The translations under genes and the position numbers were made by a program. From Paraphysomonas bandaiensis (taxonomy: Eukaryota > Chrysophyceae), in the NCBI GenBank assembly GCA_965644295.1, contig CBFFRP010000319.1, positions 1 through 64,000 on the forward strand: 64,000 bases of DNA, read 5' to 3'. Numbering within the stretch: position 1 is the first letter of the stretch; each line of letters opens with the position of its first letter. Positions 36,046 to 49,400 of this stretch are shown here, piece by piece. The notes beneath the pieces are model-generated. The model was not told where the DNA came from. It saw only the letters and a list, made by a program, of their open reading frames with translations, and ran no database searches.

Positions 36046-37545
36046 ATGGCTGGAGCGGCTATCACACTAACAGCTTCAAGCAAAGATACTAATAATATAA
36101 AATGGTAAATATATGCATACGCTGCATATGGATGTCTCTCTCGCTCTCATGTATCTCCTTATACTTCACGTTCAGTAAAGACTTATACTCGGTGCGGTGT
36201 TGCATAGATACTAACATACCGCTAATAATATATACCAATACTTAGGTACTTGATATACCGAAGACTGCCTCTCTTACTGAAATAAAGAAAGCATACAGAT
36301 TGAAGGCGAAGATGTCGCATCCTGATAAGAATCCGGGTGTTGATGTTGAAAAGGCTTCTGAAGAATTTCGATTAGTAGCTGAAGCATATGAAATTCTTTC
36401 AGATGTCACATCAAGGAGTGATTATGATCGTACAGGTCTTACACCAGAAGAAAGAGAGGCTGCTAAACGTTCCACGAGCTCTCGATACCACAGCCATTCC
36501 ACGTTTTATTCACAGTTCACACGGTCCTGGTCGTGGAAAAACCAGCAGTATGATTCTCGGAGGTTCCACAAGTTGTATAGAAACCCCCATGTACAGAGAC
36601 AAGTAAAAGCTTCACAAAGTAGGGTCTTGAAAGTTAATGGTTTGTCTCACCTTAGGACTGTCGTGTTGGATGGTAGTTCTGAGGTACTTGATCGGTTCGT
36701 TCTACTTGCCCTATACGACAGTTCAGTGCAAGGGTGCGTTGACGATATGAAGTACCAGGTTATGTACCCTTGGCCGTTTGCGGGATATACTAGGGAAGGA
36801 GACCGGACAATGTGGTGGGAAGAAACTCTCATTGCACTCGCTGTCGACATCCGAGATGCAAGTTCTAATTCTGAATCTGCTGCACTTTTGAAGCACCTTG
36901 GACTGAGTTTCACCTCCAACCATCGCTCCAGCTGCTCAGCTGTAGCCTTCTTTCCTCGTAAAGGAACCCTGTCAGACTATCAAATATGGACTGGGGGTGA
37001 ACAAGAATTCAGAGATTGGGTGTGGCCAAAGCTAAATATGGAAGTTAGGGTCGTAAACAAGACTCCGTGGACTCTTCACCAGTGGTGGTTAGACGGTACA
37101 CGTGGGAAAAAACTGGACAACATTCCTCCTGGAAAGGGCTATAAAATGAGCACTTTCCTCTCCCATGCATTTATATATAGAGCGCACTTTGTATCGGGCA
37201 ACGCACTTAATAACGAGGTCTGCATGTTGTAATTTTCTCTGTGAATATTAACTCAAAGTTATGAAGAGCTCGTTATTTTGGTACACGTCGCGAATTGAGG
37301 ACGATGGCACGGACATCGAGATTTACCCTCGGTGCTTCGACTACAACAGTGATTGTGCAAGATGGGCGAAAGAAGGTACCATTTTTCACTTCAGTATACT
37401 TTATCTATAACTAAGAATGTCGCTTATACGTGAAGGATTTTGCGACGTGAACTCTAAGGTTTCGAAGATGAAAAAAGATACTCACGATTTTGTAATGCGG
37501 TCTTGTTTTGTGTCATGTTTGTTGGGGTGTCCCTCAGAGCGATAG
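36046..37545 (+). CDS. J-domain protein with C-terminal ShKT-like cysteine domain
   Basis: Exons 36046-36104, 36176-36191 (a 16-nt microexon), 36246-37217, 37267-37375 and 37436-37545 keep frame across GT-AG introns of 71, 54, 49 and 60 nt, giving 421 aa. The microexon supplies the start of the J domain, DLYSVLDIPKTASLTEIKKAYR when joined, followed by the HPD of SHPDKN. J domains stimulate Hsp70 ATPase. A middle region with WWEE, WTGG and WWLDG motifs and an SFL/H-F pattern is unassigned. The end has six cysteines spaced CFDYNSDC, ARWAKEGFC, then RSCFVSC and LLGC. This is the ShKT pattern (WAxxGxC...CxxSCxxC), a disulfide-rich module found in many secreted and ER proteins. No signal peptide is visible, so its compartment is unclear. 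Confidence 0.72.
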
Positions 37546-38306
37546 ATGTTAGTTAATTATTTCTGTCCGTTGCATGCCACTCAGTGGTGGTACCCATCCT
37601 GTGAGAGTTCTGAGTAGCATTTCGGTGATCAAAATACACATTGAGTGTATTGCTCTAGTGTTTTATTTTACCTGACTCTGCATGGTAAGAAATTTCTCTA
37701 TATAGTGCCAATGAGAGTTATTTCCTGAAGGTGTTGAACGAATCTCCATCTAATTGATCGGGAAGATATGAACATGTGCCATTAAAAATGGTAGATACAG
37801 AAGGGCCTGTTATTTGAATATAACATAGTTGACTTACTTTACTATTGTGTTTTAATTGTTGGTGATTCACTCTCATAACCACATATGTCTTGGGTTGATA
37901 TACTTTTCCCTGATGTGCATGGTAATCTCACACTGACACTCTTTATTTACCACAATATAATATGTAGTATGTGCACTATATGTAAAACGAAATCGAGTAG
38001 GGCAGGATGAAGGTGGGTATGAATATATCAATATCAAAATGTATTGATTTATAGAAGATGTATACTTGTGAACTCATGCTGAACAGGTGTTCAGATGAAA
38101 ATGCTTTATTTGTTATTTACTAGCCATTGTACTTTCTTCGGGTACTATTGTCGCCCATATTTAAAAACCAAGCTATTTCATTTACTAAAGTGGAGCAGGC
38201 TCAAGTTTACTTTTAATTATGCCCAGAAAGTGTCAATATTCTATTCGCACTTTTTGACAGTAAGGTCAGAAAAAGATATTTATACAATATTATCAATTTC
38301 TTGCAT
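37546..38306. other. spacer, no gene seen
   Basis: AT-rich downstream region of the J-domain gene. The 72-codon frame at 38095-38313 runs into the MITE and has no motif. Confidence 0.45.
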
Positions 38307-38315
38307 ATTTTGATT

Positions 38316-38658
38316 GGGATGTATTATTCAACCTAGTCAAAATGGTTGAACTACCTAGTCACACCAAAATTGGCGTAAAAACCTAGTCATTTAATAATTC
38401 ATATTTTCAGTTTACAATGACTAGATTGACTAGGTGTTTTAGGGTATTCACCTAGTCAAAAATAATAATTTCCACTCAAACATGCTGCCTTGGTTTCACT
38501 TTACCTGCTGTGTGACTTCATCGTTCTTTAATGCGTAGTTATATGCGAGTACATTTTATGACTAGGTTGAATCATTTATTAGTTTGACTAGGTTATTCCA
38601 CCAAAAATAGTGTGACTAGGTAATTCAACCAATTTGACTAGGTTGAATAATATTTCCC
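38316..38658. mobile_element. MULE-like MITE, 343 bp, with 9-bp target duplication
   Basis: Terminal inverted repeats of about 55 bp begin GGGA(T/A)(G/A)TATTATTCAACC at the left end and appear inverted at the right end. The element is flanked by ATTTTGATT on both sides (38307-38315 and 38659-38667), a 9-bp duplication typical of Mutator-like elements. The interior repeats AACCTAGTCA blocks and has no coding capacity. Truncated relatives lie at 15048-15376. Confidence 0.88.
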
Positions 38659-38667
38659 ATTTTGATT

Positions 38668-39097
38668 GTGAAATAACTTACGTGACTGAACTTAAACCCT
38701 CACGATAATCAATTAGTTAATCTATACTGAACTTCTCTTACCTTTCATTAATATTCGCTACATTTATATTCTCTCTACTATCAGTCATTATTACCAGATC
38801 TTATATAGCCATGATCTTCTTATACAGTCGAAGTATTTCAGTCTCGCTAACACAATTCATATCATCAAAATTCATGTACTCGTACAGTTATCAACTACAG
38901 AAGCTATTCTTAAACTAACGGTCATAATTCAAATACCATTTAATATAGTTTTATTTGTTTGAAAATAAGCAAAACTCAACAAATATCAATTGATTAAATA
39001 CTTCTCATGTGTACTCAATTCGTTTATATATACATCTACTTTCGCCGGCGTGAATTCAGTATACACCTCTTGCTCATCGTATAGAACAAACCATAAC
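38668..39097. other. spacer, no gene seen
   Basis: AT-rich 3' flank of the aminotransferase gene. Nothing recognised. Confidence 0.4.
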
Positions 39098-40562
39098 TTA
39101 CAATCTGCTGCTTTTCGTCACAAGATCCAGAACTGCATCCCGAAGTTCACAGAAATCCTCCATAGTATTGTACACAGCTGCAGACAAACGCAAATAGAGT
39201 CTGTCACCAGGTACCGGGTACAACTTCTGCACAACAATACCCTTCTCCCGCAGAGCCACACGCAATTTCTCGCTGTCTACCCATGAGTCACCTAACTCCC
39301 GTGGACACCCTACCATTCCCATTGACCCGCATAAATTTTTGGGAAGTATGTAATCAGTAGTTCCCCAGGCCTTTCCCAGCATGTGCATAGCTTGTACACA
39401 AAGCTCATGATTTCGCCGTGCCACCACTTCCACTCCACCTATAGATTCTAGAAACGCCACGGCTGCCGGGACCGCTAGCATTGCAGAGTAGTCCTTCGTG
39501 CCAAGCATTGCACACTCCGCAAAAAGCCCCATGCCATAGTTATGCGAAATTATGGGGTGATGCAGGGTGTTTCTCAGTGGTGTAGTGGGGGAAATCCAGA
39601 GAAAGGCCGCAGCTGTCGGAGCGAAGCACCATTTGTGGAGATTCGCCATATAATAATCCGCTCCCAGACTTGGGACGACCTCCAAATTTAACTGGCCAGG
39701 AGCATGGGCACCATCCACAACCACCTGAGTCCATGAACTGAAATCAATATAGAAACGTCATTTTTATACAAAATGCTTGCACGAACCTCTTCCACGCCGT
39801 GCTCCCTACACAAAGCGACAATTTCCTTCACAGGCATAATCATTGTTGGAAGAGAAGATATATGATCCAACAACGCCATTGCTATTCGCTTCTTACTACT
39901 GGACAATCTGCTGAGAGTATTTCTATACGCCGATAGTATTATATCATTGGCTTTATCTCCATCCAGAATGGGAAATGGAATGTCGACAACCTCTACAGTG
40001 ATAAGATGTTCGACAGCGCGATTGGACACAATACTACAGCAGTGGCGAATGGCCTTATAAACTGCAGGGTATGTAAAGTTTGAAACAACGATTACCACGT
40101 TGCTATCTGCAATATTTGCTATAGTCCCATACGCAACTGAAGCAAATGCAACCGTTAGGTTTTCTACGATAAATATATTATCTGCTTGGCTTCTATCACT
40201 CCCCATCAAAGATGCGACTGCATCACGTGATGCTTTGAATTTATCGTCTAAAGTGTACCAAAAGTCATCTGATGGCAACTCATTATCTGGATAAAGCAGC
40301 TTTGATCTGAAATATTCAGTCATACCTGGATTCTCGTACCACTTTTGCTGTAGATCATGCTGAGCTTTCAACACATAGTCAGGACAAGATCCAAATGAAC
40401 CGTTATTAAGTCCTACAATAAACAAACAACAATCCATTATAAAACTTCATTATATTATTGTAATTATTATTTACGTGTGATGTTAGTTTTATGCAGTTGA
40501 AACTGAGATGCCTTCAGATTAACACCAAAGCCTGACTCCATTTCAATCCTATCCATGATCAT
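39098..40562 (-). CDS. class V PLP aminotransferase (isopenicillin-N-epimerase-like)
   Basis: Three exons on the minus strand, 40562-40475, 40412-39787 and 39724-39098, with two 62-nt introns, give 446 aa. The first splice restores the family start LNNGSFGSCP, which spans the exon joint and justifies the short first exon. VVVDGAHAPGQ contains the Asp that pairs with the PLP ring nitrogen. NLHKW contains the PLP-binding Lys in the fold-type I position used by isopenicillin N epimerase and cysteine desulfurase-like proteins. No catalytic cysteine loop for desulfurase activity is evident. Eukaryotic homologues of this group are mostly uncharacterised, and nothing nearby suggests a beta-lactam pathway. 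It is head-to-head with UPF2. Confidence 0.85.
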
Positions 40563-41084
40563 CTTTACTGCACTTGATCATCAGACTGTAGAGGTGATCA
40601 GTGGAATTACTTTGACATCTATGAGAAGATTGTGTCATGTGGTCGGCTCTGATGCACATGGCAAGCCATATGATAGAATTCTAGGAACAGGACAGCGATA
40701 TCTATTCCTCTAGGATATATACGTATTTCAACTGCTGTATGCTGCTGTATACATATGTTTTGTAGGTAGGTAGGTATGGACGTTGTATGTATGGGCGGTA
40801 TAGGTATGTACATAGGTACTGCTGTATGCACTACTCTGTAGATAGGTACTGCTGTATGCACGTACTGCTGTAGGTACACGTACTGTAGGTAGGTACTGCT
40901 GTATGTATGATGTATGATGTATGTATGTTGGTACTGCTGTGGGTAGGTATGAGGTGCATATTCTTTCGTTTATTCTCTATGGTACATGTATATGTCCGTA
41001 TCAAGTGGTTGCTGTGGTGTTGATCATACTTCAGTGTCGTTGGTATTTAGACCTGACATTGTCTTGCGATAACTTTCTTATATA
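40563..41084. other. divergent promoter region, aminotransferase / UPF2, with minisatellite
   Basis: 522 bp between two start codons. Positions 40730-40950 are filled by a degenerate minisatellite with a GTACTGCTGTATG-like unit mixed with TAGG and ATGT tetranucleotides. This suggests the regulatory region tolerates repeat turnover. Confidence 0.6.
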
Positions 41085-44000
41085 ATGGGTGATGATTTTG
41101 AGGAACAACTTCAGGCTCTTTCTCAAATAGAAGACCTGAAAAAAGAGTATGAGTCTCTATTGTTGTTACGTGAATCCAACTCTCCCATTAAAGCAGAAGA
41201 TAGCAGAAAACAACATGATTGCAGTCGTTTAAAATCAGATTTAAAAAAAACTACTGCATTTGTTAAAAAAGTTCGTGCTATTAATGCCGAGGGTCTCTTA
41301 CAGTGCATACGTGATGTTCAGTCTCTAAATTTAACGAAATATATAAGTGAAATCGTATCTGCTATCGTAGAAACAAATTTTAAAGCAACTGATGTTCCTA
41401 ATGTCATTAAACTTTGCAATGAACTTCATCTTAGGTATGATGATTTCACAAGTCCGCTGTTGTGTGGGCTCAAAGATTCCTTGCTGAGTTCTTCCGATGA
41501 TGACTCGGGGAAGAAAAAACGAATTCAGCTGAGAATGATGATGGAGCTATATCAGATAGGGTTGTTCCGCGAAGAAAATTTCTTTAGTCAACTTTTGCTT
41601 GTCTTAACGGGAAAAACCGCTTCACAGTAAGGCCAGAGCGATTGACAAGTGCTGTTGTAACAATGTTGTTTACGCAGTCAAACGGTGGATCTTGCTGGTC
41701 TCGTTACCTTTGTGAAGTATGGATCTGAGATTTTAATGGGGTATCACCCCCGAAGGTGCGTTATACTTCGGTGTGTGCAATATCGTTATGCTGAGTGTGC
41801 AGACATCATGTGTTGGCCCAACAAGCCGGGAAAGCCGTCAGCGATATACCAACCAAAATCTTAGCATCTCCTAGGCTATGTAACGAACTCCAGATGCAGC
41901 TCACTGCGGTGACTGATAAACTTGCGGAGGACCTAGTAAAGGCTCACAAGGAGCTACGAACTAAAGAAAAGAAAAGTGAGAAGGATAAGCAGATACACGG
42001 CAGGTATGTGTAGGTTTACGTGATAATCGTACAAGATAGCACATTTCAGACTATTGGCGTAGTTGTATTGGATCTGTATATATAATGGAATAGGCATGTA
42101 TTTATGGTTTTGCAACACAGCCTTAGCGACCAGAAGGCCACGGAACTAGAAATGGCCAAGCGTTTATTCGAGAAGCTGCTCTCTTCCCTGTCTTCCATTT
42201 CTGATTGTACAGGACTCGATCTGGTACCACAGCTACAAGAGGAAGAAGAGAGCACGGATGGGTCAGGTGGAATTTCTCTTTGGGAAGGAGCTGGGGGAGC
42301 AGGGGCGGATTATGGTCCATGGGGAGACGCGGAGACGAAGGCTTTTTATGAGGAGCTCCCGGATTTGCTTGTTATGGTACCTCTTGCGGCATTAGGGCTC
42401 ACACCCGAGCAGGTATTGCGATTCCAAATTAAGAGGTGTAGTAAACTATAATTTCTAATTAAAATAATTACGCAATGTACGATGACATCAGTTATTGCTA
42501 CTTATCTCTAGTGATTGTGTTAACCCAGTGCTCCATTTATCGCACCCATGATAATTTTTTTGTGGTTTAGGCAGCAGAGATAAAAGAAAAGTGGAAGTCC
42601 TCGAAAGAAAGGCAGGCGATGGGCGATGGAGACAATACTATACCAGAGGAATCTAGTGTATCTGACGAAGTGGAGAAAGAAAAAGTCGGTGACACTGAAA
42701 TGGAGCGAGTGGTTCAACTGCAAGACACTGAAGAAGAGGAATCGGAGCAGAAATCTTTTACTGAAGATGAGGGGGACAGAGAAGAAAGTGGAGATGCCGC
42801 TGGTATATCTATGCACAATAAGCTGATGACATTACTCCAGGAAAAGCTTCCAGAAGCCATCAATCGACAAAAAGCAGATGAATTTTGTGTTAGCTTTTGC
42901 TACTGCAACACAAAGAAAGCCAGGAAGCACTTAGTGAGTTCCCTCCTCCGTGTTCCCCGAACTCGCTTTGAGTTGATTCCGACTTATGCTAGAATTGCTG
43001 CCTCTCTTGCCCGCATTTACCCAGATATCGTCCCTCCTTTACTGGATGGACTGCATAAGGAGTTTCACGGGATATTCAAAACGAAGCACCAGTCGCATAT
43101 CGAAAGCAAAATCAAGAACATTCGATTCATAGGGGAGCTAGTCAAGTTTGGCGTAGCCCCCCCGATAATGGCATTCCGCATATTCAAAAAATTCTTTCAG
43201 GATTTTTTACATCATAATATTGAATTATGTGCCACATTACTAGAGACCTGCGGCCGATATCTCTATTTAGCACCCTATACTCACGAGAGACTGGACAAAG
43301 TTTTAGAGACTGTGATTCGACTACGTCGTGCCAAGAACCTGGACTTCCGTCAACAGACGGCACTGGAGGCTGCGTATTTTGCTGTAAAACCACCCGAGAG
43401 GGCAGAAAAAAAGAAGAAGGAGTACAGTGATGTCCAACTCTACACCCGCTACCTCATATTTGAAAAACTGAGCAAGAAGAGTGTTGATGGTGTTATTCGC
43501 CAACTACGCAAGCTTCCATGGGGGGATCCTGTGGAAGATATTGAGCGCATAGTTGTCAAAGCTACTCTCAAATTGTCCCGTCTCAAATATACTAACGTGC
43601 CTTTGGCAACGGATTGTTTGAGTGGCTTGTCGAAGTATCACCCAAACACTGTGGTTCGACTTGTTGACACCGTGTTTGAAGAACTCTCTCGTGGTTTGGA
43701 GGCTCCACACAAGAGAGAACAGCAGCGCATGATAAGCTACGTTCGACTAATTGCAGAATTGTATAACTTCTCTGCGTTGTCTTCTTCAACCGTATTTGAT
43801 GCGATGTACATGATTCTGTCCTATGGCTATCACGAGGACCCCGTCGCAGTTGGTTCTGTAGGTGGCAACAACACTGTTGTGTCACTGGAGACAATATTCA
43901 AGCCTAAGAGATTCGATACCCGTCGCCCATGTGAGATTGATGCGCCCTATGATTGTTTCCGAATTCAGCTGCTCTGTGAGCTTATCCAAGGATGTGGAAT

Positions 44001-45402
44001 GTATTTTGTTCGTGGAATAGCGAAAGTAAAACTCGATCAGTTTCTCATGTATTTTCAAAAGTATTTGCTCTGCAAACCCAGTCTGCCGTCCCACATCGAA
44101 TTTTCTGTCTTGGACATGTTTGATAACCTGGAAATGTATGCGCATGAAGCCATGAAGAAAGAGAGGTCTAAGGGTGGCAAGGGCAAGAAAGAGGTAGTGA
44201 GCACAGAAGTATGCTTCAAACGCTACACTTCTCTAGAGGAGGTATCTGCAGCGGTACACGAGTTAGAAGAGAAGCAAGATCAGGATGAAAGGGAGAGACG
44301 TACTCGTACCGGTGAAATGGGCATGTCGCCTGATATGCATGGGGATGAAGAAGATTATGGTGACGATGGGGAGGACGAAGGAGAAGGAGACGATGATAGC
44401 CATGGCCGAAGGGGTGGTCGCAGTGCGGAGAGCCTTCATGATGACGATGAGGAGGAGGACGATGAAGACGAAGAGGAAGAAGAATTTGATGATAGTGGTG
44501 ATATCGCACGAGCGGAGGCAGCTCGTATGCTTGAGCGCATGCGTGCGGTTGAAGAGGACGAAGAATTCGAAAAAGCATTTAAGAGCCTTATGCTGGAAAG
44601 TGTGGAGGGAGTCAAACCTGCAGTTGGTACGGTACGATCTGGCACTGTAGACCGAATGGCGATGCCAGCCTTCCTACCTCGTCCGAAAAATATAGTATCA
44701 TCATCAGAACATAGAGAGAATGACAGTGATGAAGGCAGTGATGATGACGATGATGACGACGACAATGAGAAGAACGGACCTACCACGAAAGAAAAAATGC
44801 AGTTTAAGTTGCTGGGGAGGGACGCTAAAGGAAGAGTGGAGACTCGTCAGATATTGATACCCAAAGACAACAAAATCGCACTTAAAGTTCAGCAGGCTGG
44901 AGAAGCACAACGGCTGGAAAAAGAAAAACTTAAGGAAAAGGTGTTGCTGTATGAAAGTATGCAGAGTGTTGATGGTCAGTACTACGGATCAAGTGTAAAC
45001 AACACTAATCCGGTGGAATATTTGGGAAACAAAGACCATTTTTCCAAATCTCCGAGTCAACCAATTATAGAAAGTAATCGCTGGAAATCTAGTGGTGGAG
45101 CAGGGAAGACATCATCCTCTGCTCCCGCAACATCTGCCTCCTCGGGAAATACTTTGAATTTGAGTGAGTTCTTAGCTGAGTCCAGTGCGGCCGAAGCAAG
45201 ACGTTTCAATACAGCTGGAAGGGGGACTGTTGGAAGTGCAGTGGCGGCCACAGTCACCGGAGGGCGAGGTGGAAGGGGTGCTGGGGACCATGGCAGAGGG
45301 TACAAAGGAGGGGAGCATGGGAGGAGTGGAGGATATCGTGGAGGGTACCGAGGTGGCTACAGAGGAGGGGGAAGAGGAGGTGCTGGTGGGAGAGCTGGGT
45401 GA
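41085..45402 (+). CDS. UPF2: UPF2, nonsense-mediated mRNA decay factor
   Basis: Exons 41085-41626, 41678-41740, 41803-42003, 42121-42412 and 42571-45402 give 1309 aa, close to human UPF2 (1272). Three MIF4G repeats are visible at about 60-330, 450-620 and 640-870; the second contains FCYCNTKKARKHL and the third LRKLPWGDP. A long Asp/Glu-rich tract lies around 950-1010. The C-terminal UPF1-binding region lies near 1080-1190 (KFKLLGRDAKGRVETRQILIP is in it). The protein ends in a Gly/Arg-rich RGG tail. UPF2 bridges UPF1 and the UPF3-bound exon junction complex. The third MIF4G, acidic tract and UPF1-binding segment are all kept, so the gene looks functional. Its 158-nt fourth intron is the longest in the gene. 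Confidence 0.95.
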
Positions 45403-46432
45403 CTTTGTTGTGTCCCTTCTATGTTAGTTTAACGCTTTCCCTGTACCTTTTTGGTTCGTACAAGCATAGGTATTGGTAGTGTAGAATAGACGTATTATTT
45501 GTAGATTTTCTCTGCCATGATTCGTGGACTGCCGTTGTTACTTCAGTTTGTATTACAGATCTGGGAGAGGCTACGTACATCATGTGCGGTAAATTTGCAT
45601 ACGTCTTTCTGTAGCCCTACATATACTATATATGTTCTTGTTTTAATCCTGGCTTCTTCAGTATTTCCTAAAGTCTTGAAGGGGAATTAGATTTTGTACC
45701 TATCTTGCACAGTGAAGTTTCCATAGTTCCTTGTGCCATTGTTCATTTTCTAATTAAGAACTCAAATAATGTTCGGGGTAATAGTACAGTTCATTTACTA
45801 CATTTCGCAAACAGATATTCGTAGAGTATTTGTTGAGTGTCAACTGGGGATACAAATAAGAATATCCAGATTATTCTGATATGACGTGAAGCCACTCAGT
45901 GTTAGTCCTGCAGTTATACGCCTTGTTGAGTTCTGTAGTATGATGCAATACAGTATATTGTGCAGTTGAAGTGAGTTCATAGTGTGCAATAGCTGAAATC
46001 AACGTATAGGTATAACGGGTAACGGGTGAATATAGTTACAAAGGAAGTAAATTCAGTTACTGCTGCCTGATTTATGACTACCATATATACGTTATAGGAT
46101 TGCTGTTATCAACAGGATATAACAACACATCCCAGGTAAAGTGTTGACGTTACTGCTTTACAGGAATATCAGGACTACTGTACTAACAGATAACAATTGA
46201 TGCCATTCATTACGTAATTAATACTTGCGCCGTAAAAGTATGTCCTAAAAGTAGCTGAAATATAAGTAGAATAAAAACAAAAAAACAAATCGATACACAG
46301 TTCAGTTCGGCATTCCTATGTCATTTTTACAACTGCTTCACGCGTATGCTCTTCTAGTTTATATAGAGGCAACGCAAGAGCTGCAACTTCGGTCACATCA
46401 GTTACCAACTAAACCATACAAAAATGGCAATT
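45403..46432. other. convergent 3' intergenic region
   Basis: About 1 kb between the tail-to-tail UPF2 and PPR-exonuclease genes. AT-rich, no gene or repeat called. Confidence 0.5.
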
Positions 46433-49400
46433 TTACAAGGTATTATTACTTTTGCGAAGCTTCTTGTACAGTTCTATTAACACGAACGCATCCAGAGCGG
46501 CATAAGCTATCTGCTCGCTACACAGTGGGCGCAATTGCCAATCTGATGTCTGCATCGATTTATCTAGCCGGTAGCCCAGGACTTCTTTACACAAAGTCGC
46601 CAAACCTGCCCCACAAGTACTATAACTAGATATCTCATGCACCCCTTCTATGCATTGATAGTGATGAGAATCGGGAAAACTTTCTCTCAAGCGATTTACA
46701 TCTCCACTCAACTTATATCCTGTGTGCACAACAGTAGTTAGCAATGCAGACGAAAATCCACTATATACTAATTGCACCTAGTTTTAAAATATTTCGGTCC
46801 GATAGTAACCTCGACATAAGGCCTGCATAGGAATGTTGAATATCGGTTCGTTTTGATTCTCCAAACAGGCTACCGCTGTCAGTATCATCACACGAGCCGC
46901 AACTATTAGTGGATGTCCAAGCAGGCTCCAGAACCATTAGATCGAATATAAATACAACTTTCGGAGATGCCACCTGAAGGAGACTACACTTGTTCGCATG
47001 ACCGTGTCCAAACGGTCTCCACTCTACATCCAAAGCTATAACTCTTCCATCGTCACAAGTTTGTGTGTCTTTCTCCAGAGCTCTAGCAGCATGCATGAGT
47101 GTTTCCATATCATTCACAATAACCACCTCTACTCCATACACGTCAATCGTAAGTAGCGGCAGGAGATTGTCGCCATCAGCACCAAATTCTGCATCCAATT
47201 TCTTATCAGAGGGGACAGCGAAGAGCTTCTCAGATGGTTGCAGAAGACTTCCGAACTCGTCTTCGAACACCTGAAATCGACATAAAACTTTCGTGGCAAT
47301 ACTCTCTGCATGCTGATTTATTAACAGACGGCATATACGTCGACATGCTTCCACTTTGCTACAACGATCGCCGATATATGTTGTGAGTGCCATCCAATTT
47401 AACTCAATATCCTGCACGCAATGTCGTACAAGAAGTTCCTCTAACCTACTGACATCCAATGCACTATGGATATCAAACTGCTTTACAATTTGTACAATCT
47501 TCACTGGAGTTGCTTTATTTTTCTCCAGATACAGGACTAAGGTCCGAGACAACTCCGTTTTAAAGTCCTCTTCCGCTGCTGCATTACCACAGCAACGAAG
47601 GGTGTATTTGTAAACCTCTTTGAGGGCTTCCAGACATGGTAAGCTACATTCGACACTAGTCATCAAAGTTCGTAATAGAGAATACGTGAGTACAGGAGAA
47701 GGACTATGGCCTGGGACAGTTTTAGAGAGACTTTGTAGGATAGTTCCTAATAGCTTCCCTTGTTGTTTGGTTGATAATACTAACAAATCCAGAGAGCGAA
47801 GTGCGGCGCAAAGAAATTCCCCTCTCTCCTCTTCAGAAGGTAACTTGAAAACAGAGCGAGCCACAGCATCATGTACTCGCATCTTCTCCTCCTTGGAACG
47901 AATACAAATCATGAGAGCCCACACGTGTTGCAGATACACAGTCATTAGAAGGGTTCGGTTGTTACATACCCTAAACTGTGTTACGTACTGATCAAGTATC
48001 TGGTCACAACATTCCTCGCACGTGGACTCGATCACCCTCCCACTATGTGAATTCGGTTCGTATGTGGAAAATACACCACGAAGATCGTTCAAATATGGGC
48101 CCAAACCCAAAGGCTCACATACATCATTTCCCAACCCGCTGAATTGTGCTGTGGTCAATAGATATTCGACCAATTGGCGTTTGGTTTCGCAAAGTTTGAC
48201 TGCACCTGTGCGCAAGAACCCTCTGTAAGGGAGCGAGGTCATAGCACTGGACACAGCCATCTGAGACGTACCATCGACAAAACAAGCTAGCAGTTCCAAA
48301 GTAATTGAGTAAATGAATGCAAAAGGCGGTAGGTAACCATGCAACTGCCACTCAGCAATGAAGTCAAATGCTGCAGGTATGTTCTGCAGGCTGCAAGCGG
48401 CAGAAAAACATATCATAACAAAATCTAGTCTGTCTGCTTGTACGGTCAATGCAACTGCTGAACGCAATACCTCGTGCTGGGACTGTGATAGCAATAGTAC
48501 CAGCATTTCAATTCCTTCCGGTCGGCCAAGAATAGCACACGATTCCATAAGAGGAAGCACAAGGTCCACAAGGGTCTTACTCCTACTTTCAACACAAACA
48601 CTTCCTGTGGTGATAGTGTCCATACATCCGACGATATCATTAAGAATTTTCTCCGCGTTAGCCAAATCGCCTCCTAATCCTCTCATCAGCCCAATTACTG
48701 TATCCCACTGAGGAATAATTCCTTTACTACGTAAAAGGAGGTAGGCTGATGTTGCTCTTTCTGAATCCCCACAGTGAAGGAATCCTCCAGCAATGAAATG
48801 CAAAAAAGGAGAGTCAAAGTCAACATCACTTTCCACTGCAACACAGAGAAGATCCCAGGCCTTTTGGGAACAGTGGGAGTGAAAAAAACCATCAAGAGCT
48901 GCTTCATAAGTGAATTGGGTAGGTGTTAAATGGATAACTGGGGGCACGTCAAGTTCAGGTAGTCCAACCTGACTCACCTCCACCATACGACTAACAATAA
49001 AACAAATCTGATCACTCCATTTACGCTTGCGGCATTGATGTAACAGCGTTACAAAGTCATTTTCTGTGAGTTGGGAGCAGTCCTCCGGTTCGAGACGATC
49101 TAAGAGCTTCCCAATGTCATGAAGGATCACAGACGCACGCAAACTCTCTGGTGCATCTGGACCAAGACATCCTGCGTATAGCTTCTTCTCAGACAAATTT
49201 GCATCTTTAATGTCTACGTATCGTTTGATATACTCACTGAGACCTGATAAGCGCTCCGTGTCTATCGCTTTAACATCTGTAAGCAAATCCACATATTCAC
49301 CAACTTCCGAATACTCGCTCCTGTGTCGATAATAATACTTGGACACTATATCGAGGGTGAGACTTGTCCACTCGATTTTCTCGGACTGCATGTCCCGTAA

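Noticed and set aside
36102-36104. J-protein start as a lone ATG spliced to 36246
   Set aside because: It gives a truncated J domain. The microexon path adds the expected DLYSV start and keeps the upstream ATG in frame.
37218-37258. Splice of the J-protein exon 3 to position 37259
   Set aside because: It gives an immediate stop. The next acceptor, with exon start at 37267, keeps frame and the conserved SSLFWYTSR.
44216-44786. Antisense frames rich in His/Pro or Ser within UPF2
   Set aside because: They mirror the Asp/Glu-rich coding tract of UPF2 on the other strand.
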